Source of the DNA: Pleurocapsaceae cyanobacterium CSU_1_1
GTDB taxonomy: Bacteria; Cyanobacteriota; Cyanobacteriia; Cyanobacteriales; Xenococcaceae
Reading direction: 5' to 3'
Length of the DNA stretch: 39,349 nucleotides
Assembly (NCBI GenBank): GCA_012034765.1
Contig: JAAUOU010000037.1
Coordinates: 1 to 39,349, forward strand
A model generated the notes under the pieces. That model was not told the origin of the DNA and ran no database searches. It worked only from the letters and a program-made list of their open reading frames with translations. The position numbers and the translations under genes were made by a program. Below, piece by piece: positions 1 to 8,814 of the stretch. Each line of letters starts with the position of its first letter. Within the stretch, counting starts at the first letter, position 1.

Positions 1-114
1 GAAGAGTAATATACCCGACCAGCCTACGAATACGAAGCGATCGCGCTTGAGCCAGTCATCTACGGCATCAAAGATCCCGCGCTTGGCTGGTGCGCGTCCT
101 ACTGCTATTGTCAT
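1..114 (-). CDS. psbD: photosystem II D2 protein, N-terminal part (cut by window edge)
   Basis: Leftward gene whose first 38 codons lie in the window; the ATG is at 114-112. The translation begins [20 protein letters not shown] and continues [14 protein letters not shown], the conserved stromal N-terminus of D2, running into the first membrane helix at the window edge. D2 forms the photosystem II reaction-centre heterodimer with D1 and binds pheophytin and QA in the thylakoid membrane. A purine-rich AGAGG lies about 10 bases before the ATG. It diverges from ycf4 across about 500 bp. The identity is secure from the N-terminus alone; psbC, usually overlapping its 3' end, would lie outside the window. 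Confidence 0.95.
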   Translation of the reverse strand, partial: MTIAVGRAPAKRGIFDAVDDWLKRDRFVFVGWSGILLF

Positions 115-623
115 AATTTTTAAATCCTCTTGCTTAGATATATATAATTTTTAGGCTGCAAGATTTGTCAAAACGTACTTTTCTATTATGCCTTGAGGCA
201 GCTAACTTAAAATGCTGTTTAAGAAGCACCTATTTTTATAAAACTTTACCAGATTACCAGGGAGTATTTCCTGTCATCAGATGAAAATTTTCTTAAGATA
301 CAGTTACAAAACAAATTCTGTAATTGTTTTTAGTGACTATCTTAAAATAGCATAAAACTCTTATCAGGAGGTAACCCAAGACGTATTTTGAGCAAATTGT
401 TAACCTCTCTCACTGCCGTAAGTGCTTAAATAATTATTAGCAAAAAATTTACAAAAAGACATATTTTAGGATCAGACAGAGCCAAGACTTAAGTTTGAGA
501 AAGGACAATACCAAGTCTTTAGATTGATTATGTTTTTACTGAATCAACTGAGTGAGAAAATATAAGTTAAGTACTCGATTCCCAACTTAAATCCACCCAA
601 GATATTAATTTAATTTTTAGAGC
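115..623. promoter_or_regulatory. psbD/ycf4 divergent intergenic region
   Basis: 509 bases with no convincing ORF on either strand. Its position implies promoters for psbD (leftward) and ycf4 (rightward). It is AT-rich. A GTTACAAA at 304-311 resembles one half of the cyanobacterial HLR1 (RpaB) element, but I do not see the second half at the proper spacing, so I do not call a site. Nothing else is recognised. Confidence 0.5.
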
Positions 624-1190
624 ATGATGATGACCACAGACAAGACGCAACAACAGATTCTTCGCCAGGATATTCTGGGTTCTCGCAGATTTAGCAATTT
701 ACTGTGGGCAGCGATCGTTACCATAGGAGGAGTTGGCTTTCTGCTGGCTGGTTTATCCAGCTATCTAAAAACTAATTTGTTAATTGTTTCCGATACTAGC
801 CAATTACAGTTTATCCCCCAAGGAGTTGCTCTAACTTTTTATGGTGTTGCGGGTTCACTGTTAGCAACATATCTCTGGCTACTACTAGTTTGGAATGTTG
901 GCGGCGGTTACAATGAATTTGATAAAGAGACAGGAAAAGTCACGATCGCTCGTCAAGGATATCCAGGTGAAAATCGCCAGGTAGAAGTTGAGTTTCCTAT
1001 CTCCGAAGTACAGTCTGTAAGAGCCGAGATTAGAGAAGGATTAAGTCCTAAAAGAGCTTTATATTTACGCTCGAAAAAAAGAAGAGATTTGCCTTTAACT
1101 CGTGTGGGTGAACCTATTGCTCTTTCTACTTTGGAAAATCAAGGCGCAGAATTAGCTAGATTTTTACAAGTTCCTCTCGAAGGATTGTAA
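624..1190 (+). CDS. ycf4: photosystem I assembly protein Ycf4
   Basis: Protein of 188 residues, the usual Ycf4 length. It has the family layout: a short cytoplasmic N-terminus with ILGSRRFSNLLWA, two membrane helices (about residues 26-46 and 70-92), then a soluble domain with LLVWNVGGGYNEFD and a conserved acidic/basic C-terminal half. Ycf4 is a thylakoid scaffold for assembly of photosystem I. The start is one of three consecutive ATG codons (624, 627, 630); the third gives the common MTT start, and no strong ribosome-binding site decides. It stands divergent to psbD and convergent to rtcB, with a strong hairpin after its stop. Confidence 0.93.
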   Translation: MMMTTDKTQQQILRQDILGSRRFSNLLWAAIVTIGGVGFLLAGLSSYLKTNLLIVSDTSQLQFIPQGVALTFYGVAGSLLATYLWLLLVWNVGGGYNEFDKETGKVTIARQGYPGENRQVEVEFPISEVQSVRAEIREGLSPKRALYLRSKKRRDLPLTRVGEPIALSTLENQGAELARFLQVPLEGL

Positions 1191-1221
1191 GCTAAAAATT
1201 ATAAATTATAGATAGTGTTTG

Positions 1222-1252
1222 GCGATCCGAATGGGTATACCCTTCGGATCGC
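1222..1252. repeat. GCGAT...ATCGC palindromic hairpin between ycf4 and rtcB
   Basis: Near-perfect palindrome: a 15-base arm beginning GCGATCCGAA with one bulged T (1232), GGGTA against TACCC at the centre, and TTCGGATCGC closing. It lies 31 bases after the ycf4 stop and 82 bases before the rtcB stop, so it could terminate both convergent genes. A run of T appears only about 10 bases downstream (1262-1266). It shares the GCGAT/ATCGC ends and CCGAAGGGTA core with the repeat at 32926-32957, so it may be a small dispersed repeat now serving as a terminator. Confidence 0.6.
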
Positions 1253-1334
1253 TAATTAAAGTTTTTAGCTCCTGAAGATCAGTATTATTTTTGGTAGCCA
1301 TCTTTATTAATTAGGTTGACCTAGCTGTCCCTAG

Positions 1335-3062
1335 TTATCCTTTGACACATACTACTTGCTTAATGGTAGCGACAACTTCAACCAAATCTGATTGCTGCGC
1401 CATCACCTGTTCAATCGGCTTATAGGCTCCAGGAATTTCATCGATGATCTTGCTATCTTTACGGCATTCGACTCCTTGAGTTTGCTCGATCACATCTTCA
1501 ACGGTAAACTCCTTCTTTGCTCTGGTACGAGACATTAACCTACCTGCACCATGGGAACAAGAGCAATAGCTGTCATGATTTCCTTTGCCCTTGACAATGT
1601 AAGATTTCGTCCCCATCGAACCAGGAATAATGCCATAGTCTTCTGTTTGGGCGCGTACTGCCCCCTTACGGGTTACATAAACATCTTCCCCAAAGTGAAC
1701 TTCTTTTTCGGCATAGTTATGGTGACAATTTACGGATAACAGAGGTTTAGTTTCTTTCCCTCCCATAACAAATTCTTCGACGATCCGTTTAAAACGCTCC
1801 ATCATTACGTCTCGGTTAAAACGGGCATAATCTTGCGCCCACTGCAAATCTCGCCAATATGCCTCAAATTCGGGCGTACCTGCGACGAAATAAGCCAAGT
1901 CAGGATCGGGCAAACTCAGATTAGCTAACTCTGCTAACTTTTTGCCTGTAGAAATATGACATTGAGCTAACTTGTTGCCAATATGTCGTGAACCAGAATG
2001 GAGCATCAACCAGACATAGTTTTCTGTATCCAAACAAAGCTCAATAAAGTGATTCCCACCACCTAAAGAACCCATCTGTCTTTGCGCTTTGTTATCTAAA
2101 TCCTGTACCCCTGGATGCAATTCCTTAAAATCTCGCCATCCCTGCCAATTGGTAACGCTCTTCTCAATGCGCTTATTTTCCCATCTGCCCACAGGAATCG
2201 ATCGCTCTATTTGATGACGAATATTTTTTAACTTTCCTTCCAGGCGATCGCCCGTAAAGGGCATCTTCAGCGCAGCCATCCCGCAATTGTGGACAAACAC
2301 TCCTGCACTAAGGGCAAAGTTGTTGTACTCGGGAACACTTAAACAGTAGACATCTTCTTTTTCTGCTATGGGATTTACCGAAACTACCTTGTGATTGTAA
2401 CTATATTCACGATCTGCAACAGATTTATCAAGAGAAATTTCGCCTAAAATCCCTGAACGAGCAACAATCCAATGTGCTTTTTGCCATCTTCCAGAGTAGT
2501 TTTGCTGAATTAGAGTATATCCATTTTTATCCATCTTGGAATAGAAAGGCATCAAAGAATCATTTGCCTGAAGCTCTCTAGCTTGTTTATAACTGCCGTC
2601 TCGCAGCATAAATTGATGGTCTGGAGTACATCTAATCTCGTGGTCATTATCTAGAATTACCTGAATCAGATCGGCATTACTTCTAGTCTTTCTGGCGATC
2701 GCTTCTGCACAGACGATTTTGCCACTATCCGTACAGGCATAAACATGAATTGAACCATGTTCGCTAGCTAGTTCGGCAATTTCATACTCTTGACCATCTA
2801 CCAACGGAATTTTTGTATCCCCTGTAAAACAACCAATATCAACCCCGACAGCAGCAGGAATTACCGCATCTTTTGTGGCAATGACTGAACCAACTAATGC
2901 TCCTTTGCCCAAATGAACATCAGGCATCAAGGCCACATGCTTAAAAACAAAAGGAAGAGATGCGACATTTTTTGCCATCTGGGCTTCTCGACTATCAAGC
3001 TGATGATTCGCCCAAGACAATACTGGTTTGTTACTTGATAAATCTAATTGTTCGTGTGGCAT
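1335..3062 (-). CDS. rtcB: RNA-splicing ligase RtcB, interrupted by a mini-intein
   Basis: RtcB joins 2',3'-cyclic phosphate and 5'-hydroxyl RNA ends using GTP and manganese, in tRNA splicing or RNA repair. The 575-residue product is a 393-residue ligase plus a 182-residue intein (residues 78-259). Extein motifs seen in order: MPDVHLGKGALVGSV (46-60), VGVDIG at 72-77 joining CGM at 260-262 across the intein, GGGNHFIELC, LHSGSRHIGN, VNCHHNY, GSMGTKSYIV and SHGAGRLMSR, which holds the guanylylated histidine. All metal-binding motifs are present, so the spliced protein should be active. It diverges from the cyclophilin gene with a 134-bp gap. Archease is not seen in the window. Confidence 0.95.
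   Translation of the reverse strand: MPHEQLDLSSNKPVLSWANHQLDSREAQMAKNVASLPFVFKHVALMPDVHLGKGALVGSVIATKDAVIPAAVGVDIGCFTGDTKIPLVDGQEYEIAELASEHGSIHVYACTDSGKIVCAEAIARKTRSNADLIQVILDNDHEIRCTPDHQFMLRDGSYKQARELQANDSLMPFYSKMDKNGYTLIQQNYSGRWQKAHWIVARSGILGEISLDKSVADREYSYNHKVVSVNPIAEKEDVYCLSVPEYNNFALSAGVFVHNCGMAALKMPFTGDRLEGKLKNIRHQIERSIPVGRWENKRIEKSVTNWQGWRDFKELHPGVQDLDNKAQRQMGSLGGGNHFIELCLDTENYVWLMLHSGSRHIGNKLAQCHISTGKKLAELANLSLPDPDLAYFVAGTPEFEAYWRDLQWAQDYARFNRDVMMERFKRIVEEFVMGGKETKPLLSVNCHHNYAEKEVHFGEDVYVTRKGAVRAQTEDYGIIPGSMGTKSYIVKGKGNHDSYCSCSHGAGRLMSRTRAKKEFTVEDVIEQTQGVECRKDSKIIDEIPGAYKPIEQVMAQQSDLVEVVATIKQVVCVKG
2286..2831 (-). mobile_element. mini-intein within RtcB (182 aa)
   Basis: Residues 78-259 break the RtcB metal site VGVDIG^CGM. 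Splicing blocks are visible: block A starts CFTGDTKIPL (Cys1); block B is IRCTPDHQF with the TxxH pair; block F is EDVYCLSVPEYNNFAL; block G is AGVFVHN, ending in the His-Asn pair, followed by Cys260 as the +1 nucleophile. All residues for class 1 self-splicing are present. Only about 65 residues separate blocks B and F, too few for a LAGLIDADG endonuclease. The stretch YTLIQQNYSGRWQKAHWIVAR looks to me like a leftover of an HNH-type homing domain (inference). Splicing must restore Cys260, a catalytic metal ligand of RtcB. Confidence 0.92.
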
Positions 3063-3196
3063 AACTTTATTTTTGAGTTACGTATATATTACATAATTTG
3101 CAATAGTTTTGCCGAGATTGTAAAGATATACTAAATAAGCAGAAATTAAGCTACAACGGTCAATGTCATCAGCGGTAATCAGTCAAAATTTAGAAT

Positions 3197-3949
3197 ATGA
3201 CTCAAAAATCTAATGCGTGGTTAATCAAAATGTTTTCGCTACTGTTAATTAGCAGTTTGGTACTGGGAGGATGTGCCACATCGGCGACAGATATTTCACA
3301 ATCATCCTCATCATCTGATAATCTGGCAACTAATCAATCACAAGTGGCGAATGCCGAAAACAGTAATAAAATGACTAATAATTTGCCCCAGTTAGAAGGG
3401 ATGGCAAAGGTAGAATTGCAGGTTAATGGTTCTCCTATCTTGATTGAAATCAATGGCACAGACGCACCAACAACTGCGGGAAATTTTGTAGATTTAATCA
3501 ACCAAGGTGTTTACGATGGACTAGTGTTTCACCGAGTTATTCCTGGATTTGTCGCTCAAGGTGGAGATCCTCAAGGAAAAGATCCTAAGTTTAGTGGTCA
3601 ATTAGGTACGGGAGGATTTACTGATCCTGAAACTGGCATGGAGCGCCGTATTCCCTTAGAAATTAAATTAGATGGAGAGGAGAAACCTACTTACAGTAAA
3701 GCTAAACTACCTGGTTCTAGTGTAGTTCTCAAACACGATCGCGGTGTCATTGCCATGGCTCGTTCTGCTATGCCCGATTCTGCTTCTTCTCAGTTCTATA
3801 TTGCCCTAGAAGACTTACCTTCACTAGATGGAGACTATGCAGTCTTTGGCAAGGTAATTGAAGGTATGGATGTAGTTAATAAAATTAAGCAAGGCGATCG
3901 CATTACCACAGCTAAAGTAGTGGAAGGCTTAGACAACCTTAAAAAATAG
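3197..3949 (+). CDS. cyclophilin-type peptidyl-prolyl isomerase, lipoprotein
   Basis: 250-residue protein with a lipoprotein signal: a hydrophobic stretch at 11-24 and lipobox LGGC with Cys26, so probably anchored on the outer face of the inner membrane or in the thylakoid lumen. A serine-rich linker follows, then a cyclophilin domain from about residue 66. Motifs include [32 protein letters not shown] (with the catalytic Arg of the FHRVI motif), GVIAMARS and SSQFYIAL. It has the insertion GFTDPETG...IPLEI typical of cyanobacterial and plastid lumen forms. Cyclophilins catalyse cis-trans isomerisation at proline and help folding of exported proteins. It probably has its own promoter; the next gene follows after 99 bp. 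Confidence 0.9.
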   Translation: MTQKSNAWLIKMFSLLLISSLVLGGCATSATDISQSSSSSDNLATNQSQVANAENSNKMTNNLPQLEGMAKVELQVNGSPILIEINGTDAPTTAGNFVDLINQGVYDGLVFHRVIPGFVAQGGDPQGKDPKFSGQLGTGGFTDPETGMERRIPLEIKLDGEEKPTYSKAKLPGSSVVLKHDRGVIAMARSAMPDSASSQFYIALEDLPSLDGDYAVFGKVIEGMDVVNKIKQGDRITTAKVVEGLDNLKK

Positions 3950-4048
3950 CTGGTTGTTTGATTATTAGCAACGAGTCTCTAGTTTAATAGTTTTAGACTA
4001 ATAGTCTTAGACTCTAAGCTCATAATTTCCCCATAATTTCCCAAGCCT

Positions 4049-5161
4049 ATGGATGTGGTTATCACTGGGATAGGATTAAGTTCCTGTCTCGGTTCACTCC
4101 AAACAACCTGGTCAAGCATTTTACAAGAAAAATCGGGAATTAAGTCCCGCCAACTTTTTCCTCAACTTCCTGCTTATCCTCTAGGGATGATTGATGCCCA
4201 GCCCAGTAAAATCAGCGATTTAACCCTGAAGATTCTAATTGAGACCTTACAAGATGCTGAGTTACAAGTTCCCTTAAATCAGAGTGGTGTAGTTATTGGT
4301 TCAAGCCGTGGTTGTCAGGCACAGTGGGAAGAATTAGCAACTGGAAAACAGCAACATATTCCTGACTGGTTGCAAACTTTCCCTCATCAACCCGCCCTCA
4401 TTGCAGGTAATTATCTCCAAACCACTGCTCCAGTATTAGTCCCCATGGCTGCCTGCGCCACGGGAATTTGGGCATTAGCCAGAGGCTATGAACTAATCAA
4501 AACTGGTCGGTGTGAAAGGGTGATTGCGGGAGCGGTAGAAACTCCCATTAGTCCCCTGACTATAGCTGCTTTTGCGCAAATGGGGGCATTAGCTACTACA
4601 GGCTGTTATCCCTTTGATCGATCGCGAGAGGGTTTAGTCTTAGGAGAAGGTGGCGCAATGTTTGTTTTAGAAACAGCAGCATTAGCCACTCGTCGCCAAG
4701 TCCAAGTCTATGGCAAAATCAAGGGCTTTGGTTTAACCTGTGACGCTTACCATGTCAGCGCCCCGCAAGGGATTAATGGTAGTGCAGCAAAAGCAATTAA
4801 ACAGTCATTAGAACGAAGTAATCTAGAACCAAAGGCGATCGCTTATATTCATGCCCACGGCACTAGTACAGTCTTGAACGATCGTCATGAAGCACAGCTA
4901 ATTCAGCATTTATTTCCTCAAGTAGCAGTAAGTTCTTCTAAAGGTTCTACAGGACACACTTTGGGAGCATCGGGTGCAATTAGTACTGCATTAACGCTGA
5001 TGGCAATGAAGCACAATTATTTGCCTCCCTGTGTTGGTTTAACGGATTTGGCATTTGATTTGGATGTAGTTAGGCAGGTTAGACCAGCTCAAATTGATCG
5101 CGCCCTATGTTTCAGCTTTGGCTTTGGGGGACAAAATGCTGTAATTGTCTTGAGCAAATAA
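4049..5161 (+). CDS. beta-ketoacyl-ACP synthase, FabF-like (short form)
   Basis: Thiolase-fold condensing enzyme of 370 residues, about 40 shorter than classical FabF. The catalytic triad is visible: Cys136 in PMAACATG, His270 in HAHGTSTVLND and His303 in SSKGSTGHTLGASGA with Lys298. The C-terminal FSFGFGGQNAV closes the fold. It should condense malonyl-ACP with an acyl chain. Because it is shorter than FabF and no ACP, FabD or FabG gene lies beside it, a specialised role is possible rather than core fatty-acid elongation. It lies on the same strand as guaB3, 151 bp before it, with a short inverted repeat (GCTTGA/TCAAGC, 5212-5226) in the gap. Confidence 0.85.
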   Translation: MDVVITGIGLSSCLGSLQTTWSSILQEKSGIKSRQLFPQLPAYPLGMIDAQPSKISDLTLKILIETLQDAELQVPLNQSGVVIGSSRGCQAQWEELATGKQQHIPDWLQTFPHQPALIAGNYLQTTAPVLVPMAACATGIWALARGYELIKTGRCERVIAGAVETPISPLTIAAFAQMGALATTGCYPFDRSREGLVLGEGGAMFVLETAALATRRQVQVYGKIKGFGLTCDAYHVSAPQGINGSAAKAIKQSLERSNLEPKAIAYIHAHGTSTVLNDRHEAQLIQHLFPQVAVSSSKGSTGHTLGASGAISTALTLMAMKHNYLPPCVGLTDLAFDLDVVRQVRPAQIDRALCFSFGFGGQNAVIVLSK

Positions 5162-5312
5162 ATTATTAGCTGCGATCGCCGATTATCTTATACTTCGCCG
5201 TTAAACAAAGAGCTTGACGCTCAAGCATCGTAAGATTCGACTACGATTTATGTTCAAAGATGGATAAAATTTGATAGCCTAAGTTAATAAGCTTTGGGAA
5301 CGAATCAAGAGC

Positions 5313-6476
5313 GTGGAAATATCAATTGGTCGCGGAAAAAAGGCTCGTAGAGCCTATGGATTTGATGAAATCGCATTATCCCCTGGAGTGCGTACTCTAG
5401 ACCCTAGTCTAGCGGATACTACCTGGGAAATTGGCGGAATCAACCGCGAAATACCAATCCTAGCTAGTGCAATGGATGGGGTGGTTGATGTAAAAATGGC
5501 AGTTTTACTTTCAAAGTTGGGGTCAATTGGGGTTTTAAACCTCGAAGGGATACAGACTCGTTATGAAGACCCAGAACCGATTTTGCAGAAGATTGAGTCT
5601 GTCGGTAAAGATGGATTTGTCGGCTTGATGCAGGAGCTTTATGCCGAACCGATCAAACCAGAATTAATTACTCAAAGGATTAAAGAAATTAAGAGCCAAG
5701 ATGCGATCGCTGCTGTTAGCCTGACCCCCGCAGGAGCGACTAAGTATGGCAAAATTGTCGCGGAGGCAGAAGCAGATTTACTCTTTATTCAGGCCACAGT
5801 AGTATCGACGGATCATCTATCTCCAGAAGCGATCGCCTCATTAGATTTAGCCGCTTTTTGCCAGTCAATGCCCATGCCCGTAGTCTTGGGTAATTGTGTT
5901 ACCTACGAAGTTGCCCTCAAATTAATGAAGGCTGGTGCTGCGGGAGTCTTAGTTGGTATCGGGCCTGGTGCTGCTTGTACCTCTCGTGGTGTATTAGGAG
6001 TTGGTGTTCCTCAAGCTACGGCAACGGCGGACTGTGTGGCAGCACGAGATGATTATTATGCGCAAACGGGTAGATATGTACCAGTAATTTCTGATGGTGG
6101 TATTGTCACTGGAGGCGATATTTGTAAATGCCTTGCCTGTGGTGCAGATGCTGTAATGATCGGCTCTCCCATCGCACGGGCGGAGGAAGCTCCTGGGGGC
6201 GATTTTCACTGGGGAATGGCAACTCCTAGCCCTGTATTACCCCGTGGAACTCGAATTAAGGTGGGAACGACAGGAACGATTAAAGAGATTCTAGTAGGAC
6301 CTGCTAAACTCGATGATGGTACGCATAATTTACTAGGGGCAATCAAAACGAGTATGGGAACTTTGGGGGCGAAAAACCTCAAGGAAATGCAGCAGGTAGA
6401 TGTAGTTATTGCGCCCTCTCTTTTAACCGAAGGAAAAGTCTACCAGAAAGCACAACAGCTTGGCATGGGTAAATAG
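5313..6476 (+). CDS. guaB3: GuaB3-type IMP dehydrogenase family protein
   Basis: 387-residue TIM-barrel protein of the IMPDH/GMP reductase superfamily with no CBS pair, as expected for the GuaB3 branch found in cyanobacteria and actinobacteria. It begins MEISIGRGKKARRAYGFDEI. The catalytic loop is GPGAACTSRGVLG, with Cys222 as the nucleophile that attacks C2 of IMP. Nucleotide-phosphate contacts lie in PVISDGGIVTGGDICK and ADAVMIGSPIAR. The start is a GTG (5313); no in-frame ATG precedes the conserved N-terminus. The family acts in guanine-nucleotide synthesis, though activity has been shown for few members. It appears monocistronic. Confidence 0.9.
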   Translation: MEISIGRGKKARRAYGFDEIALSPGVRTLDPSLADTTWEIGGINREIPILASAMDGVVDVKMAVLLSKLGSIGVLNLEGIQTRYEDPEPILQKIESVGKDGFVGLMQELYAEPIKPELITQRIKEIKSQDAIAAVSLTPAGATKYGKIVAEAEADLLFIQATVVSTDHLSPEAIASLDLAAFCQSMPMPVVLGNCVTYEVALKLMKAGAAGVLVGIGPGAACTSRGVLGVGVPQATATADCVAARDDYYAQTGRYVPVISDGGIVTGGDICKCLACGADAVMIGSPIARAEEAPGGDFHWGMATPSPVLPRGTRIKVGTTGTIKEILVGPAKLDDGTHNLLGAIKTSMGTLGAKNLKEMQQVDVVIAPSLLTEGKVYQKAQQLGMGK

Positions 6477-6568
6477 CTTATTTACTGATGTTGCCTACAC
6501 TTGTTAATTGACACAAATTGGGATGTGGGGAGATTGGGAATATGGGGGTAACAAATCAACTCTACTTT

Positions 6569-6624
6569 CCCTAAATCCCTAAATCCCTAAATCCCTAAAT
6601 CCCTAAATCCCTAAATCCCTAAAT
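6569..6624. repeat. octanucleotide tandem repeat, (CCCTAAAT)x7
   Basis: Seven perfect, uninterrupted copies of CCCTAAAT between the 3' ends of convergent guaB3 and the cruA-type gene. The flanking bases just before it are G-rich (GGGATGTGGGGAG and similar, 6521-6548). The unit resembles the CCCTAAA telomere heptamer with one extra T, surely by chance, and fits the class of short tandemly repeated sequences common in cyanobacterial intergenic regions. Perfect copies imply recent expansion. Confidence 0.95.
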
Positions 6625-6663
6625 TCCCAAGTCTCTACTAAAACTAATATTTTTTTATTTTGT

Positions 6664-8637
6664 CTATTTAGAATGACGTAACTGGTAATTTAAACTCAGT
6701 AACTTCAGCCAAAGAGCAGGATTTTGTTTTTCTAGCCAGGGTTGAGATTGTTTTAATAAACCAGGAAACCAACTTGCCAACAGCAAGTTTCTTAAGGCAT
6801 CAAGGTTGAAAGACCAATATGAACCCAACCAGCGCAATATATCTTTACTTCCAGCCATCTCCAAAATCCAAATAAGCAAGGCAGGATTTTTGCGCGCAGC
6901 AATTAAGGCTAATCTAGTAAAAGTAACCCAGTCAGTACGATCTTTAATAAAGGTGTCGGCTACTTCGGGTGGTTCGTCTGCGAGCAAGCCAAAAAAGGTA
7001 TTTAACATGGAGTTAATTCTTTGAGGAGGCAGAGTTTTACCTGTAGGCACCATCATACCTTTAGAAAACAGCCAGGTGACAGAAATGTTGCTTTGATAAG
7101 CCCTAATTTGGTTGAGATGTTTAGCCGAAAGTAAATCGTGCTGCAAAGCAGTATTAAGTAAGGTTGTTAAACGCTCTAAGTTACGCACCAAAGAACCAAA
7201 GCCAGTAAAGACTAGAGGAGACTGGAGAGAAGCAGCATCACCGATCGCCACTAGACGATCAAATGCCACGGTGCGATCGCGATCGCTAGTACTAAAATGT
7301 CCTGGAATATAACCAAAAGTCGGCTTTTTCCAGACTAGCTGTTCCAGATCGCAACGACGATATTCTGGCAGGATAGTAAAAAAATCTTCGTACATTTCTA
7401 GTAACGAACCAGGATTAGCTGGATGCACTTGATGATAATGAAAGAGATAAAAGGTTAATTCTCCATTGCCAGCGGGAAACAATTCCCAAATTAACTGTCT
7501 ACCCCTAGATATATCACCGTGAGAATTGAGGACATCTCCGTAGTTTTTGTCCCAAACTTCGGGAGCAAAACCACTTTCAATGACTGCTCCTACTGTGGGA
7601 CAAACGCTATCAAATGCGCGTCCACCATTTAGTTGCCAGGCGATCGGCGAGGCAGTACCCATAGCATCGATCAGTAGTCTGGCGCTTGCCTGTTTACTAG
7701 TTTTGGTCGGTAAATGAGTAAGTTTAACCGTCACCTCTGTAGCCGAAACATCAGCGCGAATAAATTCAGTTTCATCCCAGATTTCTCCCCCCGACTGACG
7801 CAGTTTATCTCCACAAAAGCGCAAAAGCTTTTCCGCATCGATCGCCACATTCAGCACTTTAGGAGTGTGTAAAACTGCTGCTTTAAGCTGAGGTGGGTTA
7901 TAAGCATCAAAAAACTTACTAAAACCGTCTATATATTCCGCAGCAATAACCGACTCAAATTCTTCAAGAGTAAATAAGCCTAAATTAATCAAACTTTGAA
8001 ACTCATCACGAGAAATATTCCACTCTCGATTCATTCTGCCAAAGGGAAGCCTTTCCACCAGCAGCACTTTGTAGCCTTTTAGCGCCATTACCGCAGCGTG
8101 AATGACTCCTAGCGCTCCACCAATATAAATTAAATCAAAATTCTGTTCCCTTGAGCCTGCATCACTTTGAAAAATCACTTTCTGAGGTTGCTGAGGATGC
8201 TGCACACTTTCGCGCCAGCGTTTTTCCCACCAATAGACTCGATTGAGATCGTATTCCCCATGAGGCATTTTCTGAAAAAAATGGACTGTTTTGGGGTAGT
8301 CTGCCTCCAAAGCCTCAAAAATTGACTGTTGTGACAGATCGACTTCAGGGGGGACAGGATAATGTGGTGGATATGCTGCTTGAATTGCTTCGATTAGCTG
8401 CTGCTTAATTTGCTTTGCCTGATTGCCTTCTCCCCACTGAAATATCTTTAAATACGTTGTGCGCTGTAACTGCCAGACGAATATTGACGCTTCACTATTA
8501 GGTGCGTCAAATTTCACCCGAATTCCGTCAGGAGTCTTAACCTTATTACCCGATAATGGTTGCCATGTGTGCTGTAACCAGTCTTTTACCCTGACGATAT
8601 TAGAAGTGGGTATTTCCAAATAGGCTAACTCTTTCAT
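6664..8637 (-). CDS. cruA: CruA-type lycopene cyclase (FAD-dependent)
   Basis: 657-residue flavoprotein. An N-terminal domain of about 160 residues precedes a Rossmann FAD-binding site, FDLIYIGGALGVIHAA (167-182), with VLLVERLPFGRM (191-202) at the ribose end. The REWNISR motif (204-210) is shared by the CruA/CruP group. A second FAD region with VAIGDAASLQSPLVFTGFGS follows. CruA converts lycopene to gamma- or beta-carotene at the membrane. CruP is a close paralogue; the PFGRMNREWNISR form and overall motifs point to CruA, but this rests on memory rather than alignment. The gene is alone, convergent with guaB3 and divergent from a small unknown gene. No other carotenoid gene lies in the window. 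Confidence 0.72.
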   Translation of the reverse strand: MKELAYLEIPTSNIVRVKDWLQHTWQPLSGNKVKTPDGIRVKFDAPNSEASIFVWQLQRTTYLKIFQWGEGNQAKQIKQQLIEAIQAAYPPHYPVPPEVDLSQQSIFEALEADYPKTVHFFQKMPHGEYDLNRVYWWEKRWRESVQHPQQPQKVIFQSDAGSREQNFDLIYIGGALGVIHAAVMALKGYKVLLVERLPFGRMNREWNISRDEFQSLINLGLFTLEEFESVIAAEYIDGFSKFFDAYNPPQLKAAVLHTPKVLNVAIDAEKLLRFCGDKLRQSGGEIWDETEFIRADVSATEVTVKLTHLPTKTSKQASARLLIDAMGTASPIAWQLNGGRAFDSVCPTVGAVIESGFAPEVWDKNYGDVLNSHGDISRGRQLIWELFPAGNGELTFYLFHYHQVHPANPGSLLEMYEDFFTILPEYRRCDLEQLVWKKPTFGYIPGHFSTSDRDRTVAFDRLVAIGDAASLQSPLVFTGFGSLVRNLERLTTLLNTALQHDLLSAKHLNQIRAYQSNISVTWLFSKGMMVPTGKTLPPQRINSMLNTFFGLLADEPPEVADTFIKDRTDWVTFTRLALIAARKNPALLIWILEMAGSKDILRWLGSYWSFNLDALRNLLLASWFPGLLKQSQPWLEKQNPALWLKLLSLNYQLRHSK

Positions 8638-8814
8638 ATATAAATAATTTTAATATATCCTTAAAAAGTTTGAAACCGTAGGCAAATACAATAGCATTGA
8701 GTTAAGCTGGCGTGGCTGCTAATTTTTAGATCCTCTGCTTCTGAGCAAAATAGCAGAATTAATATATTTAGTTACTATAGTTGCCACCATATTTTAAAAT
8801 CTGCTAACTCCACT

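Noticed and set aside
417-430. Shared 13-mer GTAAGTGCTTAAA also found near 13808
   Set aside because: Several 13-base matches are expected by chance in an AT-rich 39-kb window, and no further similarity surrounds them.
3980-4020. AT-rich inverted repeat AGACT-AAT-AGTCT between the cyclophilin and ketoacyl synthase genes
   Set aside because: Short stem with few G-C pairs and no T-run; not a convincing terminator.
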